Shown here one piece after another: positions 43,509-55,644 of a stretch of DNA of 63,710 bases. Numbering within the stretch: position 1 is the first letter of the stretch; each line of letters opens with the position of its first letter. The stretch comes from Deinococci bacterium (GTDB lineage Bacteria; Deinococcota; Deinococci; Deinococcales; Trueperaceae). The notes under the pieces were generated by a model. It saw only the letters and a program-made list of their open reading frames with translations. It had not been told where the DNA came from and searched no databases. The stretch is from NCBI GenBank assembly GCA_030149325.1, contig JASBRS010000003.1, forward strand, positions 1 through 63,710, written 5' to 3'. The translations under genes and the position numbers were made by a program.

Positions 43509-44894
43509 TCAGCGCTCCGTGGGATCGTCGTCCGCGTCCGATCCGGGGCCCCGCGCGCCGTGGAGCTTCGGTGTGGCAGCGGCCTCATCGTGGCTGGCGA
43601 GCTCGCCGCGACGGTCGGCCAGCTCGGCGGGGGAGGGCGCCGATTCCAGGATGAGCCGGGCGTGACGCTCGTACGTCAGGTAGTTGTACACCCAGCTGAA
43701 GAGGGTGCTCACGCGGTTCTTGAAGCCTGGGAGGTAGAGCAGGTGCAGGAACAGCCAGCCCAGCCACCCCACGAAGCCGCGGAGCCTCAGCCCCCCGAGG
43801 CGCCGCGAGAGCTCGGCGATGCCGGCGTTGCGGCCGACGATCGCCATCATCCCGCGATCGCGGTAGCGGAAGGCCGTGCGGGTACCGCCCTCCACGGAAC
43901 GGCGCACCATGCGGGCGGCGTGGCGTCCCTGCTGGATCGCGACCTGCGCGACCTGCGGGTACGGCCGCCCGTCCGCGTCGACGGCACCCGAGAGGTCGCC
44001 GGCGACGAAGGCCTCGGGGTGACCGGGAACGCTGAGGTCGGCCTCGGTGCGGACGCGGAAGCCCTTCGTGAGCTCGAGCCCGAGCGCCTCCGCGAGGGGA
44101 TGGCCGCGAACGCCGGCGACCCAGATCAGCGTCTGGGTCGCGAGCGTCTCGCCGGAGTCGAGCACCACCTCCCGCTCGCGCACCTCGGCGACCTTGGCGT
44201 TCAGCCGCACCTCGACCCCGCGCCGGCGCAGCACGCGCTCGGCGTAGCGTTGCGACCGCGGGGCGAAGGGCCCCAGCACCGCGCCCGTCATCTCGAGCAG
44301 CACCACGCGGGTTGCGGCCGGGTCGAGCTCCGGGAAGTCGAGCGGGACGGCGCGGTCGATCAGCTCGACCAGCGCGCCGGCCATCTCGACGCCGGTGGGT
44401 CCGGCGCCGACCAGCACGAAGGTGAGGGCGCCGTCGTCGACGCTCGACGGGTCGGTGCTGGCGCGTTCGAAGCGGCGCAGGATGTGACTGCGCAGCGTGT
44501 TCGCCTCGCTGACGCTCTTGAGCATGTGGCCGTAGCGCTTCACGCCCGGGATCCCGAAGTCGTTGTAGACGGCGCCGGGCGCCAGGATGAGGTGATCGAA
44601 GGGGAGGCGCGCGCCGTCCGCAAGCTCCAAGCTGTGCTGCTGCCAGTCGACCCCGGTGACGGTGCCCTGCCGGAAGCGCAGGTTGCGCTGGCGCCGGAAG
44701 ATGCCGCGGACCTGGTGGGCCACGTCCCCGACGTCCAGACCGGCGGTCGCCACCTGGTAGAGCAGGGGCTGGAAGGTGTGGTAGTTGTGCTGATCGACCA
44801 GGAGCACCTCGACCGGGGCGTCCTTCAGCTCCTTGGCCGCGTTCAGACCGGCGAACCCGGTGCCTACGACGATCACGCGTGGGGGATCGGCGAT
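43509..44894 (-). CDS. Type II NADH dehydrogenase (NDH-2), probable ATC start
   Basis: 461 residues, membrane-associated FAD enzyme passing electrons from NADH to quinone without pumping. FAD motif VIVVGTGFAGLNAAKEL, NADH motif VLVGAGPTGVEMAGALVEL, and a C-terminal amphipathic or hydrophobic membrane anchor (about 380-420: LHLLYLPGFKNRV). The nearest standard start (GTG 44876) cuts into the first strand and is 24 nt from any ribosome-binding site. AAGGAGGT (44901-44908) sits 6 nt before ATC 44894, which would give the expected MADPPRVIVVG start. Confidence 0.92.
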   Translation of the reverse strand: MADPPRVIVVGTGFAGLNAAKELKDAPVEVLLVDQHNYHTFQPLLYQVATAGLDVGDVAHQVRGIFRRQRNLRFRQGTVTGVDWQQHSLELADGARLPFDHLILAPGAVYNDFGIPGVKRYGHMLKSVSEANTLRSHILRRFERASTDPSSVDDGALTFVLVGAGPTGVEMAGALVELIDRAVPLDFPELDPAATRVVLLEMTGAVLGPFAPRSQRYAERVLRRRGVEVRLNAKVAEVREREVVLDSGETLATQTLIWVAGVRGHPLAEALGLELTKGFRVRTEADLSVPGHPEAFVAGDLSGAVDADGRPYPQVAQVAIQQGRHAARMVRRSVEGGTRTAFRYRDRGMMAIVGRNAGIAELSRRLGGLRLRGFVGWLGWLFLHLLYLPGFKNRVSTLFSWVYNYLTYERHARLILESAPSPAELADRRGELASHDEAAATPKLHGARGPGSDADDDPTER

Positions 44895-45035
44895 GGTTCC
44901 ACCTCCTTGCCTGCCGCGGCCCGCGCGGCGGCGATGCGGGTGCCGTTCGGCCCCCGCAGGGGCCGAGGGTAGGGGAGGCCACGCCGCCGGGGCGTTCCGT
45001 GGCCGACACGACGACCAGGGGCACCCGGCGGGCGC

Positions 45036-45740
45036 TCAGGCAGCTCCAACGGTGGTGTCGGGCCGGCGCCGCGCCACGCACGTGACCACCCGTTTGCGGA
45101 TGCCGAAGTGCTCGATCTCGCGCTCCTCGCAGGTCACCACCTCGAAGGCGTCCTCCAGCATCCTGCGTGCCCGATCGGGCGTGTAGAAGAGGTAGCGACG
45201 ATCGAGACCGGGGAGGTACCAGGTGTCGGGGGCGACCTCCACGGCCCCGCGGTAGTCGTACTGGAGACCCAGCTCCCGGTGGCTGGCGGCGTTGACGGCG
45301 AAGGCCAGCACCCCGCCCGGTTCCAGGACGCGGGCGATCTGGGCGAAGGTGCGGGCGGCCGCGTCGGGGTCCAGGACATGCAGGGCGAGACGCGAGGTCA
45401 CCAGCCCGAAGTGGGCGTCGGGCCACGGCAGCGCGTCGTGCAGGTCGGCGACGGTCACCGGGATGCCGTAGCGCGAGGTCACGAACTCGGCGGCGGCGGT
45501 CTCGCCGTCGAGGCCTTCGGCGCACCAGCCGGCCTCCGTCAGGCGCAGGAGATCGCTGCCGAGCCCGCAGCCGAGGTCGACGGCGCGGCGCCCTTCGGGC
45601 GGGTCCGCCAGCTCCAGCGCCGACTCGAGCCAGTCGTCGGGCGTTCGGTGCGCTCGCAGGTCGCGTCCGCTGGCGATCAGGTCCCGGTAGATCTCGCGCC
45701 AGCCGCCCCGTACGGGGGGCGGCGCGTCGTCGCCGGCCAC
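45036..45740 (-). CDS. Class I SAM-dependent methyltransferase
   Basis: 234 residues. AdoMet motif AVDLGCGLGSDLLRL, with LALHVLDPDAA and a promoter-proximal helix. Similar to UbiE/Methyltransf_11 small-molecule enzymes; the substrate is unknown. It lies between sdaAA (4 bp upstream, same strand) and NDH-2. GTG 45740 is assumed. Confidence 0.85.
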   Translation of the reverse strand: MAGDDAPPPVRGGWREIYRDLIASGRDLRAHRTPDDWLESALELADPPEGRRAVDLGCGLGSDLLRLTEAGWCAEGLDGETAAAEFVTSRYGIPVTVADLHDALPWPDAHFGLVTSRLALHVLDPDAAARTFAQIARVLEPGGVLAFAVNAASHRELGLQYDYRGAVEVAPDTWYLPGLDRRYLFYTPDRARRMLEDAFEVVTCEEREIEHFGIRKRVVTCVARRRPDTTVGAA

Positions 45741-45744
45741 CGTG

Positions 45745-46587
45745 TCAGCGTGCCATCTTCAGGGCGATGCGGCGCCCCGTCTCGGTGGCGGCGATGCCGC
45801 CCTCGCCGGTCTCGCGCAGCTCGGGGGGGAGCAGGCGTCCCACCGAGGCCATGGCCTGCACGACCTCGTCGGGGGGGATGACCGACTCCAGCCCGGCCAG
45901 CGCCAGCTGCGCGGAGCTGACGGCGTGGACGCTGTAGAAGGCGTTCCGGGACACGCAGGGGACCTCGACGTAGCCGCCCACCGGGTCGCACACCAGGCCG
46001 ATGGTGTTCATCAGGGCCATGGTGGCGGCGTGCACGCAGGCGTGGGCGCTGCCACCGAGAAGTTCGGTGACGGCCGCGGCCGCCATCGCCGCGGAGGCGC
46101 CGATCTCGGCCTGACAGCCGCCGGTCGAGCCGGCGATGAACATCTTGGCCTGGATGGCGTCGCCGACGGCGGCGGCGAGCACCAGCGGCATCACCAGGGC
46201 GTCGTCGTCGAGCCCGAGGTGGTCGGCGACGCCCAGCAGGGCTCCCGGCAGGGTGCCGGCGCTGCCGGCGGTGGGCGCGGCGACGATGCGCCCCATGCGG
46301 GCGTTCTCCTCGTTGACCGCCATGGCGTACGCCTGCACGCGCCTGAGCAGAGCGGCCCCGAGCACGTCGTCGGCCTTCCACAGGCGCTTGGCGTTCCAAC
46401 CCACCATGCCGGTGCGGCTGGGGGCGTCGGTGGCGAGGCCGCGTTCGATCGAGGCGCGCATCTCGCGCAGCCGCTCGCGCATGGTGCGCAGCAGGCGTTC
46501 GCGTGCCGACCGGTCGTCGCCGACCTCGTCGGCGAGGGCCAGCTCGGAGGCGCGGCCCGGGGCGGCCGCCAGCTCGGCGAGCGTCAC
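45745..46587 (-). CDS. sdaAA: L-serine dehydratase, iron-sulfur-dependent, alpha subunit
   Basis: 280 residues. Converts serine to pyruvate and ammonia with a 4Fe-4S cluster. Cysteines for the cluster are in [27 protein letters not shown] and [12 protein letters not shown] 46587 overlaps the sdaAB stop (GTGA). Two-subunit form as in clostridia and bacilli. Confidence 0.94.
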   Translation of the reverse strand: MTLAELAAAPGRASELALADEVGDDRSARERLLRTMRERLREMRASIERGLATDAPSRTGMVGWNAKRLWKADDVLGAALLRRVQAYAMAVNEENARMGRIVAAPTAGSAGTLPGALLGVADHLGLDDDALVMPLVLAAAVGDAIQAKMFIAGSTGGCQAEIGASAAMAAAAVTELLGGSAHACVHAATMALMNTIGLVCDPVGGYVEVPCVSRNAFYSVHAVSSAQLALAGLESVIPPDEVVQAMASVGRLLPPELRETGEGGIAATETGRRIALKMAR

Positions 46588-47294
46588 GCCGACCCCTCCG
46601 TCCCGGACGTCGAGGCCTCGTCGGGGGCTTCGCCGCTGAGGACCTCGGGGAGCATGCGCAGCCAGTGGATGTAGGGCACGTGCGTGAGGTAGTCGAGCGC
46701 GTACTGCGCCAGGCGCCGGTCGATCTCGATCGACATCATCGCCAGCCCACCGCGCTTGCGGCGAGCAGAGTGGAGGGTGGCCACGTTGCCTTCGTCGTCG
46801 GCGATGACGCGCGCCACGCGCGCGATGACGCCAGGCTTGTCGTCGTGGAGCACCAGCAACGAGTGGTAGGCGCCCGAGAGGTTCACCTCGAAGCCGCGCA
46901 CGCTGAACACCCGCACCAGGCCGCCGCCGAGGCTGGAGCCGGTCACCTCGAGGGTCTCGTCGTCGTTCTCGAGTTCGATGCGGACGCTGTTGGGGTGGAC
47001 GTCGCCGAGATCGGCCATGCCGAAGTCGAGCTCGAGCCCGGCGGCGCGAGCCTCGTCGAACGCCACCGGGATGCGCGGATCGTCGGGGGCGAAGCCCAGC
47101 AGGCCGGCCGCGAGGGCGACGTCGGTGCCGTGGCCGTGCGCGGTCTTGGCGAAGGAGCCGTGGAGCGTCAGGCGTGCGCGTGTCGGCGGCGCCAGCAGGG
47201 TGTGGCGCGCCAGCAGCGCCAGGCGACAGGCACCCGCCGTGTGCGAGCTGGAGGGGCCCACCATGACGGGGCCGACCATATCGAGGAGACCCAC
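46584..47294 (-). CDS. sdaAB: L-serine dehydratase, iron-sulfur-dependent, beta subunit
   Basis: 236 residues. The N-terminal part has [21 protein letters not shown], the family signature, and the C-terminal part is an ACT domain (about 145-220: [19 protein letters not shown]) that may sense amino acids. GTG 47294 lies 6 nt after TATCCT (47301-47306, minus strand). Heads the sdaAB-sdaAA-methyltransferase transcript. Confidence 0.94.
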   Translation of the reverse strand: MGLLDMVGPVMVGPSSSHTAGACRLALLARHTLLAPPTRARLTLHGSFAKTAHGHGTDVALAAGLLGFAPDDPRIPVAFDEARAAGLELDFGMADLGDVHPNSVRIELENDDETLEVTGSSLGGGLVRVFSVRGFEVNLSGAYHSLLVLHDDKPGVIARVARVIADDEGNVATLHSARRKRGGLAMMSIEIDRRLAQYALDYLTHVPYIHWLRMLPEVLSGEAPDEASTSGTEGSA

Positions 47295-47346
47295 GGGGCC
47301 AGGATACGCCTCGGAACGGACGGGGGAGGGGCGAAGGGCGACGCGA

Positions 47347-47397
47347 TGTCAACGAAACTTGACACCCCGGCCCTGGCCATGTAAAGTAAATTTGACA
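47347..47397 (+). promoter_or_regulatory. Promoter and candidate operator of the Xre/DUF2178 pair
   Basis: -35 TTGACA (47359-47364), 17 bp, -10 TAAAGT (47382-47387). The -35 is the right half of an inverted repeat TGTCAA-6-TTGACA (47347-47364), and a third TTGACA copy overlaps the start codon (47392-47397). Placement over -35 and start suggests autorepression by the encoded Xre protein. The transcript start would be at or just before the ATG. Confidence 0.75.
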
Positions 47398-47648
47398 TGA
47401 GCGCCCGCCCTGCCCGGACCCCTGCCGCGCGGACCCTCGGCAACGCCGTCCGCGAACGGCGGATGGCGGCGGCGTGGACGCAGGCCGATCTGGCCGAGGC
47501 CACGGGGGTCACGCGGCAGACGATCATCGCCATCGAGCGCGGCGGCTACGCCCCCTCGGTGGCGCTGGCGCTGGCGCTGGCCGAGGTGCTGGCCACGCCG
47601 CTCGAGCGACTGTTCTGGCTCGAGCCGTTCCCGGGAGGCGAAGCATGA
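47397..47648 (+). CDS. Xre-family HTH regulator
   Basis: 83 residues, one HTH_3 domain: [46 protein letters not shown]. Similar in size and partner to the YozG-like regulators that sit next to DUF2178 membrane proteins. Shares an ATGA overlap with the next gene. ATG 47397 is at most 9 nt from the -10 box. Confidence 0.93.
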   Translation: MSARPARTPAARTLGNAVRERRMAAAWTQADLAEATGVTRQTIIAIERGGYAPSVALALALAEVLATPLERLFWLEPFPGGEA

Positions 47649-48028
47649 AGGCATCGATCCCCTATCTGCTGACGCGCTGGACGGCCGCCGCCGTGCTGGG
47701 GTTGCTGGCGGGCCTCGCGACCGGGTCCTGGTACCTGGGCGGCCTGTTCGGAGGCGTCGCCTTCGTGGCGCTGCTCGTCCTCCGCCGCAGCGGCCGCTAC
47801 CTCGGGACGCCGCAGGGCGCCGTCCTGGCCCGCGACGAGCGCGGGCGCACCATCGCCGATCGTGCGGCACGCAACGGTTTCGCGGTGATGATGCTGACCC
47901 TGGCTGCCGTCGCCGTGGCGTGGCACGCCCTGGGACGCAGCGCCGTGCCGTTGCCGTGGATCGACGCGCTGCTGGCCCTGGCCGGCGTCACCTGGCTGGC
48001 GAGCGACCTCTGGCAGCGCCGCGGCTGA
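47645..48028 (+). CDS. DUF2178-like membrane protein
   Basis: 127 residues with four hydrophobic segments. The cytoplasmic loop DERGRTIADRAARNGF matches the DERxxxIxxxA motif of DUF2178 and related regulators' partner proteins. Function unknown. The ATGA overlap with the Xre gene makes the pair a strict two-gene operon, which suggests that the membrane protein modulates the repressor or is its target. Confidence 0.8.
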   Translation: MKASIPYLLTRWTAAAVLGLLAGLATGSWYLGGLFGGVAFVALLVLRRSGRYLGTPQGAVLARDERGRTIADRAARNGFAVMMLTLAAVAVAWHALGRSAVPLPWIDALLALAGVTWLASDLWQRRG

Positions 48029-48114
48029 GCAGGGGGCTCGGTGCGCGGCGCCGCCTCCTAGGCGGCCTTCGGTTGCGAGGTCGCGATCAGGCCCGGGCGT
48101 TGCGCCACGTGAAC

Positions 48115-48136
48115 GGGGCGGCCCGAAGGCCGCCCC
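48115..48136 (-). terminator. Terminator hairpin of hup
   Basis: A perfect 9-bp stem (48115-48123 with 48128-48136) closes a 4-nt loop, 25 bp past the hup stop on its strand. It could also end the Xre operon from the other side. Confidence 0.75.
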
Positions 48137-48160
48137 GAGATCGACAGGATGTCGTTCGCC

Positions 48161-48454
48161 CTACTGGCGCACGCGCTCCTTGAGGCTCTTGCCGGGCTTG
48201 AAGGCCGGGTACTTGCTGGCCGGGATCTTGATCTTCTCGGTGGTCCCGGGCTTCACACCGGTGCGGGCCTTGCGACGACGGACCTCGAAGGTACCGAAGC
48301 CGGTCAGCTGCACCTTGAAGTTGTTGTCCAGGTGCGTGCTGATCTTGCCCAGCATGGTGTCCATGACTTCCTTGACGTCCTTCTTCTTCATACCGGTCTC
48401 GTCCGCAACCATATCGACGAGGTCCGCCTTGGACACGGTCTTTGCCTTGGCCAT
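48161..48454 (-). CDS. hup: HU-family DNA-binding protein
   Basis: 97 residues, nucleoid protein. Helical dimer half, then GFGTFEVRRRKARTGVKPGT with the beta arm, IKIPASKYPAFKPGKSLKERVR. The short N-terminal extension MAKAKTVS is basic. ATG 48454 has AGGAGGAGG upstream. Confidence 0.97.
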   Translation of the reverse strand: MAKAKTVSKADLVDMVADETGMKKKDVKEVMDTMLGKISTHLDNNFKVQLTGFGTFEVRRRKARTGVKPGTTEKIKIPASKYPAFKPGKSLKERVRQ

Positions 48455-48490
48455 CCGACTCCTCCTCCTCGAATCCTTGTGCTTGGCTGC

Positions 48491-48519
48491 ACTGTAGCAG
48501 ACGAGGCCCCCGAGAGCAA
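48491..48519 (-). promoter_or_regulatory. Promoter of hup
   Basis: On the minus strand, TTGCTC (48514-48519), a 17-bp spacer and TACAGT (48491-48496). The leader is about 30 nt with a strong ribosome-binding site, a contrast to the leaderless genes around it. Confidence 0.7.
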
Positions 48520-48573
48520 GTCTGTCACGGGGTTTATCGGATTTTTCACGTGGCGAGCGCGTCCTCGACGCGA

Positions 48574-49224
48574 CTAATCGGCTACCGTCTCGCGCGCTTC
48601 GGTCGGGGACGCGTCTCCGCCCAGATGGGGTGTCCTGGAGGGCAACATCGCGTTCACCCGGAGCATCAGCTCGTGGGTCATGGCGCGGGCCTCGTCGCGC
48701 GAGCGCCCGGTGGGCTCGATGGGATCGCCGAAGCGCACGTGGAAGCGCCGGCCCTCCCGCCACACCGCCGCAGGCTGCAGCGGGACGCCCGCCCGTTGGG
48801 CCAGGAAGGCGGCGCCGTCGAGCGCCGCCTTGTCGCCCTCGTTGCGGGTGCCCTGCGCGAAGATGCCGATCGCCCGACCCGCCGCCAGGCGGCGCAGGGC
48901 GTTCTTGATGGCGCCCACGTCGTTGCCGGCACGGTCGACGGGGAAGGCACGCAGGCCGTGCATCAGCAGCCGGGTCCAGGGCGACTCGAACAGCTCCTTC
49001 TTGGCCATGAAGTGGATCTCGCGCGGCACCGAGACCCCGACGACGGGGGGATCCCAGGCGCTGATGTGGTTCGACGCCACCACCAGGCCGCGACCGTCGC
49101 GGGGCACCTTGTGGGCGTCCTCCACGCGCAGGCCGTACACCAGGCGAGCGAAGGTACGGAACGTCACCACCGCCGTCCAGTAGAACCAGGCACGCCGGAC
49201 GAGCGAATCGAGGAAGCGCATCAC
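48574..49224 (-). CDS. 1-acyl-glycerol-3-phosphate acyltransferase (PlsC-like)
   Basis: 216 residues, phospholipid acyltransferase. NHISAWDP is the HxxxxD catalytic motif, and FAQGTRNEG occupies the FPEGTR position with Ala-Gln instead of Pro-Glu. One N-terminal hydrophobic segment. GTG 49224 lies 6 nt after TACAAT (49231-49236, minus strand); ATG 49221 is the next codon and equally possible. Confidence 0.9.
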   Translation of the reverse strand: MMRFLDSLVRRAWFYWTAVVTFRTFARLVYGLRVEDAHKVPRDGRGLVVASNHISAWDPPVVGVSVPREIHFMAKKELFESPWTRLLMHGLRAFPVDRAGNDVGAIKNALRRLAAGRAIGIFAQGTRNEGDKAALDGAAFLAQRAGVPLQPAAVWREGRRFHVRFGDPIEPTGRSRDEARAMTHELMLRVNAMLPSRTPHLGGDASPTEARETVAD

Positions 49225-49276
49225 ACGACGATTGTAGTGGCTGGCCGCGGCAGGCGGCGTCGCCGCCCCGGCGGCC

Positions 49277-50206
49277 TCACCCCGGGCTGTCGCTGAGGTC
49301 GGGCGGGGGTCCCCCCGCGCGGTTCCAGGCACTGATCTCGGCGGCGAGCAGCGCCCCCACCAGGAATAGAAGCAGCGCCAGGTAGAGCCACAGGAGCAGC
49401 GCCACCAGGCTGGTGATGAAGCCGTACACGAGGTTGAAGCGTTCGGCGTTGAAGGTCAGCAGCAGCGCCCAGCGCACGACCAGGATGCCGACCGCGCTGA
49501 GGACCGCGCCGCTCAGGGCGCCGGTCCAGCTGCTCTTGTCGCGAGGCAGGTAGCGGAACGTCAAGGTGAACGCCACGATCGCCAGGCCCCCACGGATCCA
49601 CGGCAGACCGATCCCCGGTCGGGTGGCCAGGGGCAGCAACGGAACGTGGATGCTGAAGGTGGCGAGCCACCGGGTGAGCGCCGTCGAGAGCTCCCCGAGT
49701 GCGGACATCAGGGCGCCACCCACGACCTCGACGCCGATCACCAGCGCGACGCTGATCACCAACAGCACGGCGATCAGGCGCTTGCGCCAGAACCCGCGCA
49801 CGTGGGGGACGTCGAACACCACCTCCAGCGCCTGCTGCAGCGAGGTGAAGAAGTTGCCGCTGGCCCACACCAGCACGACGAACGACAGCAGGCTGCTCAG
49901 CAGCGCGCCGCGGTTCAACTGCTGGATGACGGTGTCGAAGCTGTGCGATACCAGTCCGGCGGTGTTCTGCTGGAGGGGCAGGAGCTCGTTGAGGAGATCG
50001 TCGAGGGCGACACGGTACTGCGACGCGAGCTCGGGGTTGGCGTTGAGCAGCACCGCCAGCCAGCCGGCCAGCAGCAGCAGCAACGGACCGAGCGAGAAGG
50101 CCGCGTAGTACGCCAGGGCCGCCGCCAGCATCTGCAGGCGGGCCTCCTGGAAGCGACGTACGAGGCGGCGACCGAACAGGAACGAGTGCCGCGTCGCCTC
50201 ACGCAT
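49277..50206 (-). CDS. YihY/BrkB family inner-membrane protein
   Basis: 309 residues, six transmembrane helices. The family start LAAALAYYAAFSLGPLLLLL, the WASGNFFTSLQQALEVVF segment and the C-terminal LVALLLWLYLALLLFLVGA are all visible. Once called RNase BN; now regarded as a membrane transporter or envelope factor of unknown substrate. Lies 10 bp after the next upstream gene. Confidence 0.9.
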   Translation of the reverse strand: MREATRHSFLFGRRLVRRFQEARLQMLAAALAYYAAFSLGPLLLLLAGWLAVLLNANPELASQYRVALDDLLNELLPLQQNTAGLVSHSFDTVIQQLNRGALLSSLLSFVVLVWASGNFFTSLQQALEVVFDVPHVRGFWRKRLIAVLLVISVALVIGVEVVGGALMSALGELSTALTRWLATFSIHVPLLPLATRPGIGLPWIRGGLAIVAFTLTFRYLPRDKSSWTGALSGAVLSAVGILVVRWALLLTFNAERFNLVYGFITSLVALLLWLYLALLLFLVGALLAAEISAWNRAGGPPPDLSDSPG

Positions 50207-50216
50207 GGCGCGAAGG

Positions 50217-50747
50217 TCAGGGGGTCCGCGAGCGTCGGCGGTGGAGGTAGATGGCCACGAGCACGCCGGCGAACGCCACCAGCCCGTGGAGCACGATCCA
50301 GGTGCTCTCTTCGCCCGCCCACGGCAGCGTCACCAGGAACAGGGCCTTCTTCGACGCCGCCGCCACGAACAGCATGGGCGCCACGTTCAGGGCCGGCGAC
50401 AGCACGAGGGCCAGGTAGGGCCACCCGTACTCGAGCGCCAGCATCGCCAGCAGGTTGGTGCTCATGACGATCGGGAGCATCGTCAACCAACCGGGATCGC
50501 CGCTCACCAGCCCCGCCAGCGGCGCCAGCAGCGCCGTCAGGTAGGCGGCGGGGAGCCCCGCCTCGGCGAAGGCCAGGTACGAGAACAGCAGCACGCCGAG
50601 GCTGCGGAACAGCAGCGGCATCGGCGAGACCGCGCTCACGACCGCCGCCAGGAACAGGAACACCCCGACGATGACGCTACGCGGCGCGCTCTCGGTGCGG
50701 ATCACAGCGGCGCCCCCGTCACTCCGACGACCTCTCCACACCCGCAT
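50217..50747 (-). CDS. Small polytopic membrane protein of unknown function
   Basis: Up to 176 residues with five hydrophobic segments; no family recognised. The start is uncertain. ATG 50747 lies inside a TACGAT box (50746-50751, minus strand), so GTG 50741 or GTG 50705 may be the real one. Same strand as yihY, 10 bp before it. Confidence 0.65.
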   Translation of the reverse strand: MRVWRGRRSDGGAAVIRTESAPRSVIVGVFLFLAAVVSAVSPMPLLFRSLGVLLFSYLAFAEAGLPAAYLTALLAPLAGLVSGDPGWLTMLPIVMSTNLLAMLALEYGWPYLALVLSPALNVAPMLFVAAASKKALFLVTLPWAGEESTWIVLHGLVAFAGVLVAIYLHRRRSRTP

Positions 50748-50789
50748 CGTACCGGGCGAGCCGATGAGAGCGTCAAGCGCAGGGCCGGC

Positions 50790-53657
<2,868 letters not shown>

Positions 53658-53899
53658 GGTGCCTCCTGCTTCGCGCCGTCCACAGGCGGAGGGGACGACA
53701 GGCATGCCGTGCGGGTCCGGCGGGACGTCTGTTGATCGACCGCGGCGCCGGGCCGGCCGCCGCGGGTGCAATAAAGGATTCTACCAGACCCTCCCACGGC
53801 AGCGGGGTGCCGGGGACTGCCGAGGCACGACGATGCCCCTGCCGGCGGCGGAACCGTCGGACGGCATCCGCCCCGACAGGGGCGCAGTTCGAGGCTGGC

Positions 53900-54181
53900 T
53901 TAGGCCCGGTCGACGAGCGACCAGCGGCCGCGCAGGACCAGGGCCAGGACCCCCAGCAGCAGCAACAGCGGCAGCGCCCGCCACAGCAGGAGCAGGCCCA
54001 GCAGCGCCACCACGGTCAGGGGCAGGCGCAGGAGCACACCGCCGTGCCCGTCGTGAACGGTGAACTGACGTCGGTTGCCCTCCGCCAGCAGGCGTGCGAG
54101 GGTGCGCCCGAGCCCTGCCAGGACGGCGCTGAGGTCGTCCCAGAGGTCGTGGGTGGTGGTGCGAGGTTCGTGGTCGGTCAT
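53900..54181 (-). CDS. DUF4342-like small membrane protein
   Basis: 93 residues. It shares the order of its upstream neighbour: an acidic/polar start, a helix ending EGNRRQFTVHDGHGGVLLRLPLTV, then two hydrophobic segments (about 52-85). The conserved NVRRITIKDEHG motif is degenerate here. ATG 54181 has GGAAGG upstream. It appears to be a diverged duplicate of the next gene. Confidence 0.75.
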   Translation of the reverse strand: MTDHEPRTTTHDLWDDLSAVLAGLGRTLARLLAEGNRRQFTVHDGHGGVLLRLPLTVVALLGLLLLWRALPLLLLLGVLALVLRGRWSLVDRA

Positions 54182-54214
54182 GGTCGTCCTTCCTGAAGGG
54201 TGCGCCGCGGCGAG

Positions 54215-54571
54215 CTAGCGGTCGGCGCCGCCTTCGGAGCCGGCGGTGCCCGGCGCCGCTGCGTCGGCTTCGTCCGCGGCCGCGCCCTCGGGGACGGCGG
54301 GCCCGCGCCGCTCCACGGCGATGGTGAGGTTCGCGACCAGGGCGGCGATGGCGCCGATGGCCGCCCACACCGGCAGCAGCAGCGAGCCGATGACGCCGAG
54401 CGTCAGGGGTACCTCGATGAGCGTGCTGCCGTGCTCGTCCTTGATGGTGATGCGACGGACGTTGCCCTCGCGGACCAGCTCCTTGATCTTGGCGACGACG
54501 GCCTCGCCGCTGACGCGGAACTCCTCGGTGGTGCTGCGGCCTGTGCCGTGGGTGTCGTGCGTGTCGGTCAT
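54215..54571 (-). CDS. DUF4342-domain protein
   Basis: 118 residues. The core EEFRVSGEAVVAKIKELVREGNVRRITIKDEHGSTLIEVPLTLGV is a standard DUF4342 domain. It is followed by two hydrophobic segments and an Ala/Glu-rich acidic tail. Function unknown. ATG 54571 has AGGAGGG upstream. Followed by its degenerate copy 33 bp away. Confidence 0.85.
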   Translation of the reverse strand: MTDTHDTHGTGRSTTEEFRVSGEAVVAKIKELVREGNVRRITIKDEHGSTLIEVPLTLGVIGSLLLPVWAAIGAIAALVANLTIAVERRGPAVPEGAAADEADAAAPGTAGSEGGADR

Positions 54572-54827
54572 GGTCGTGCCCTCCTGAGCGGGGCGCGGCC
54601 CCCAGGGCCGGTCCCGACACTCGAGGGTAGGGCGGTGCCGACGCGCGCGCATCGTACGAACGGTGGAGCGCGGCGTGCGCCGAAGGGAGGAGCCCGCGGC
54701 CGTACCCCACGCGTCTCGCGGCCGCTGGCGCGCCTGCTATCCTCGCCCCAGACACGTTCATGTGGCGTGCGCTCCGGGCCCGCATCGCCGGGTCCCGCGG
54801 CCACGCCGAGGCGCAAGGGGAGGTGCC

Positions 54828-55502
54828 ATGAAGCTCCGTTACCTCGGACATTCCGGTTTCCAGTTGCAGGACGGCGGTCATGAGATCGCCATCGATCCCT
54901 TCCTGGCTCAGAACCCGTCGACCCCGGTGGACGTCTCGGAGGTGGCGCCCAGCCACATCGTGTTGAGCCACGCCCACTTCGACCACTACGCCGACACGCC
55001 CGCGATCGCCGAGCGAACCGGGGCGACCGTGGTGGCCGCCGTCGAGATCGCCAGCTACGTGTCGCAGCGGGGGATGACCGGTCACGGCATGAACATCGGC
55101 GGGGGCTTCGCGTTCCCCTTCGGCCGTCTCCGCTTCACCCCGGCCTGGCACTCGAGCTCGTTCCCCGATGGGACCTACGGCGGCATGCCGACGGGCATCG
55201 TGCTGGAGATGGGCGGGAAGCGCATCTACCACGCCGGGGACACGGCGCTCTTCAGCGACATGAGCTTGATCGGGCGAAAGCCCCTCGACCTGGTGATGCT
55301 CCCCATCGGCGACTTCTACACCATGGGACCGGACGACGCCCTCGAGGCCGTGAAGCTGCTGGAGCCGAAGGCCGTCATCCCCATCCACTACAACACCTTC
55401 GACGCCATCCGCCAGGACGGCCGAGCCTTCAAGGAGCGCGTCGAGGGGGAGACCGGCGCGCGGTGTCTGGTGCTGGAGCCCGGCGACAGCCTCGACGTCT
55501 GA
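54828..55502 (+). CDS. UPF0173 metallo-beta-lactamase-fold hydrolase
   Basis: 224 residues. The metal motif SHAHFDHYADT (HxHxDH), WHSSSF, YHAGDTALFSD and IPIHYNTF are intact, the set typical of UPF0173. Substrate unknown. ATG 54828 has AAGGGGAGG upstream and begins the conserved KLRYLGHSGF. A TATCCT box lies at 54738-54743, 85 nt upstream. Confidence 0.9.
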   Translation: MKLRYLGHSGFQLQDGGHEIAIDPFLAQNPSTPVDVSEVAPSHIVLSHAHFDHYADTPAIAERTGATVVAAVEIASYVSQRGMTGHGMNIGGGFAFPFGRLRFTPAWHSSSFPDGTYGGMPTGIVLEMGGKRIYHAGDTALFSDMSLIGRKPLDLVMLPIGDFYTMGPDDALEAVKLLEPKAVIPIHYNTFDAIRQDGRAFKERVEGETGARCLVLEPGDSLDV

Positions 55503-55644
55503 CGCTCGGCCGGCCGCCCGGCGCCGTGCGGGATGCTTCGCTCCGGCGGGCTCCGCCGGACGGTAGAGTGGTCGCAGACTGGGAGCCGACGGCCGGAGAC
55601 GAACGCCGCGCGCCGTGGCGGGCGTGTCCGACGGAGGGGATGGG

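Noticed and set aside
44874-44876. GTG 44876 as the NDH-2 start
   Set aside because: It lies 24 nt from the only ribosome-binding site and clips the residues before the FAD-binding strand.
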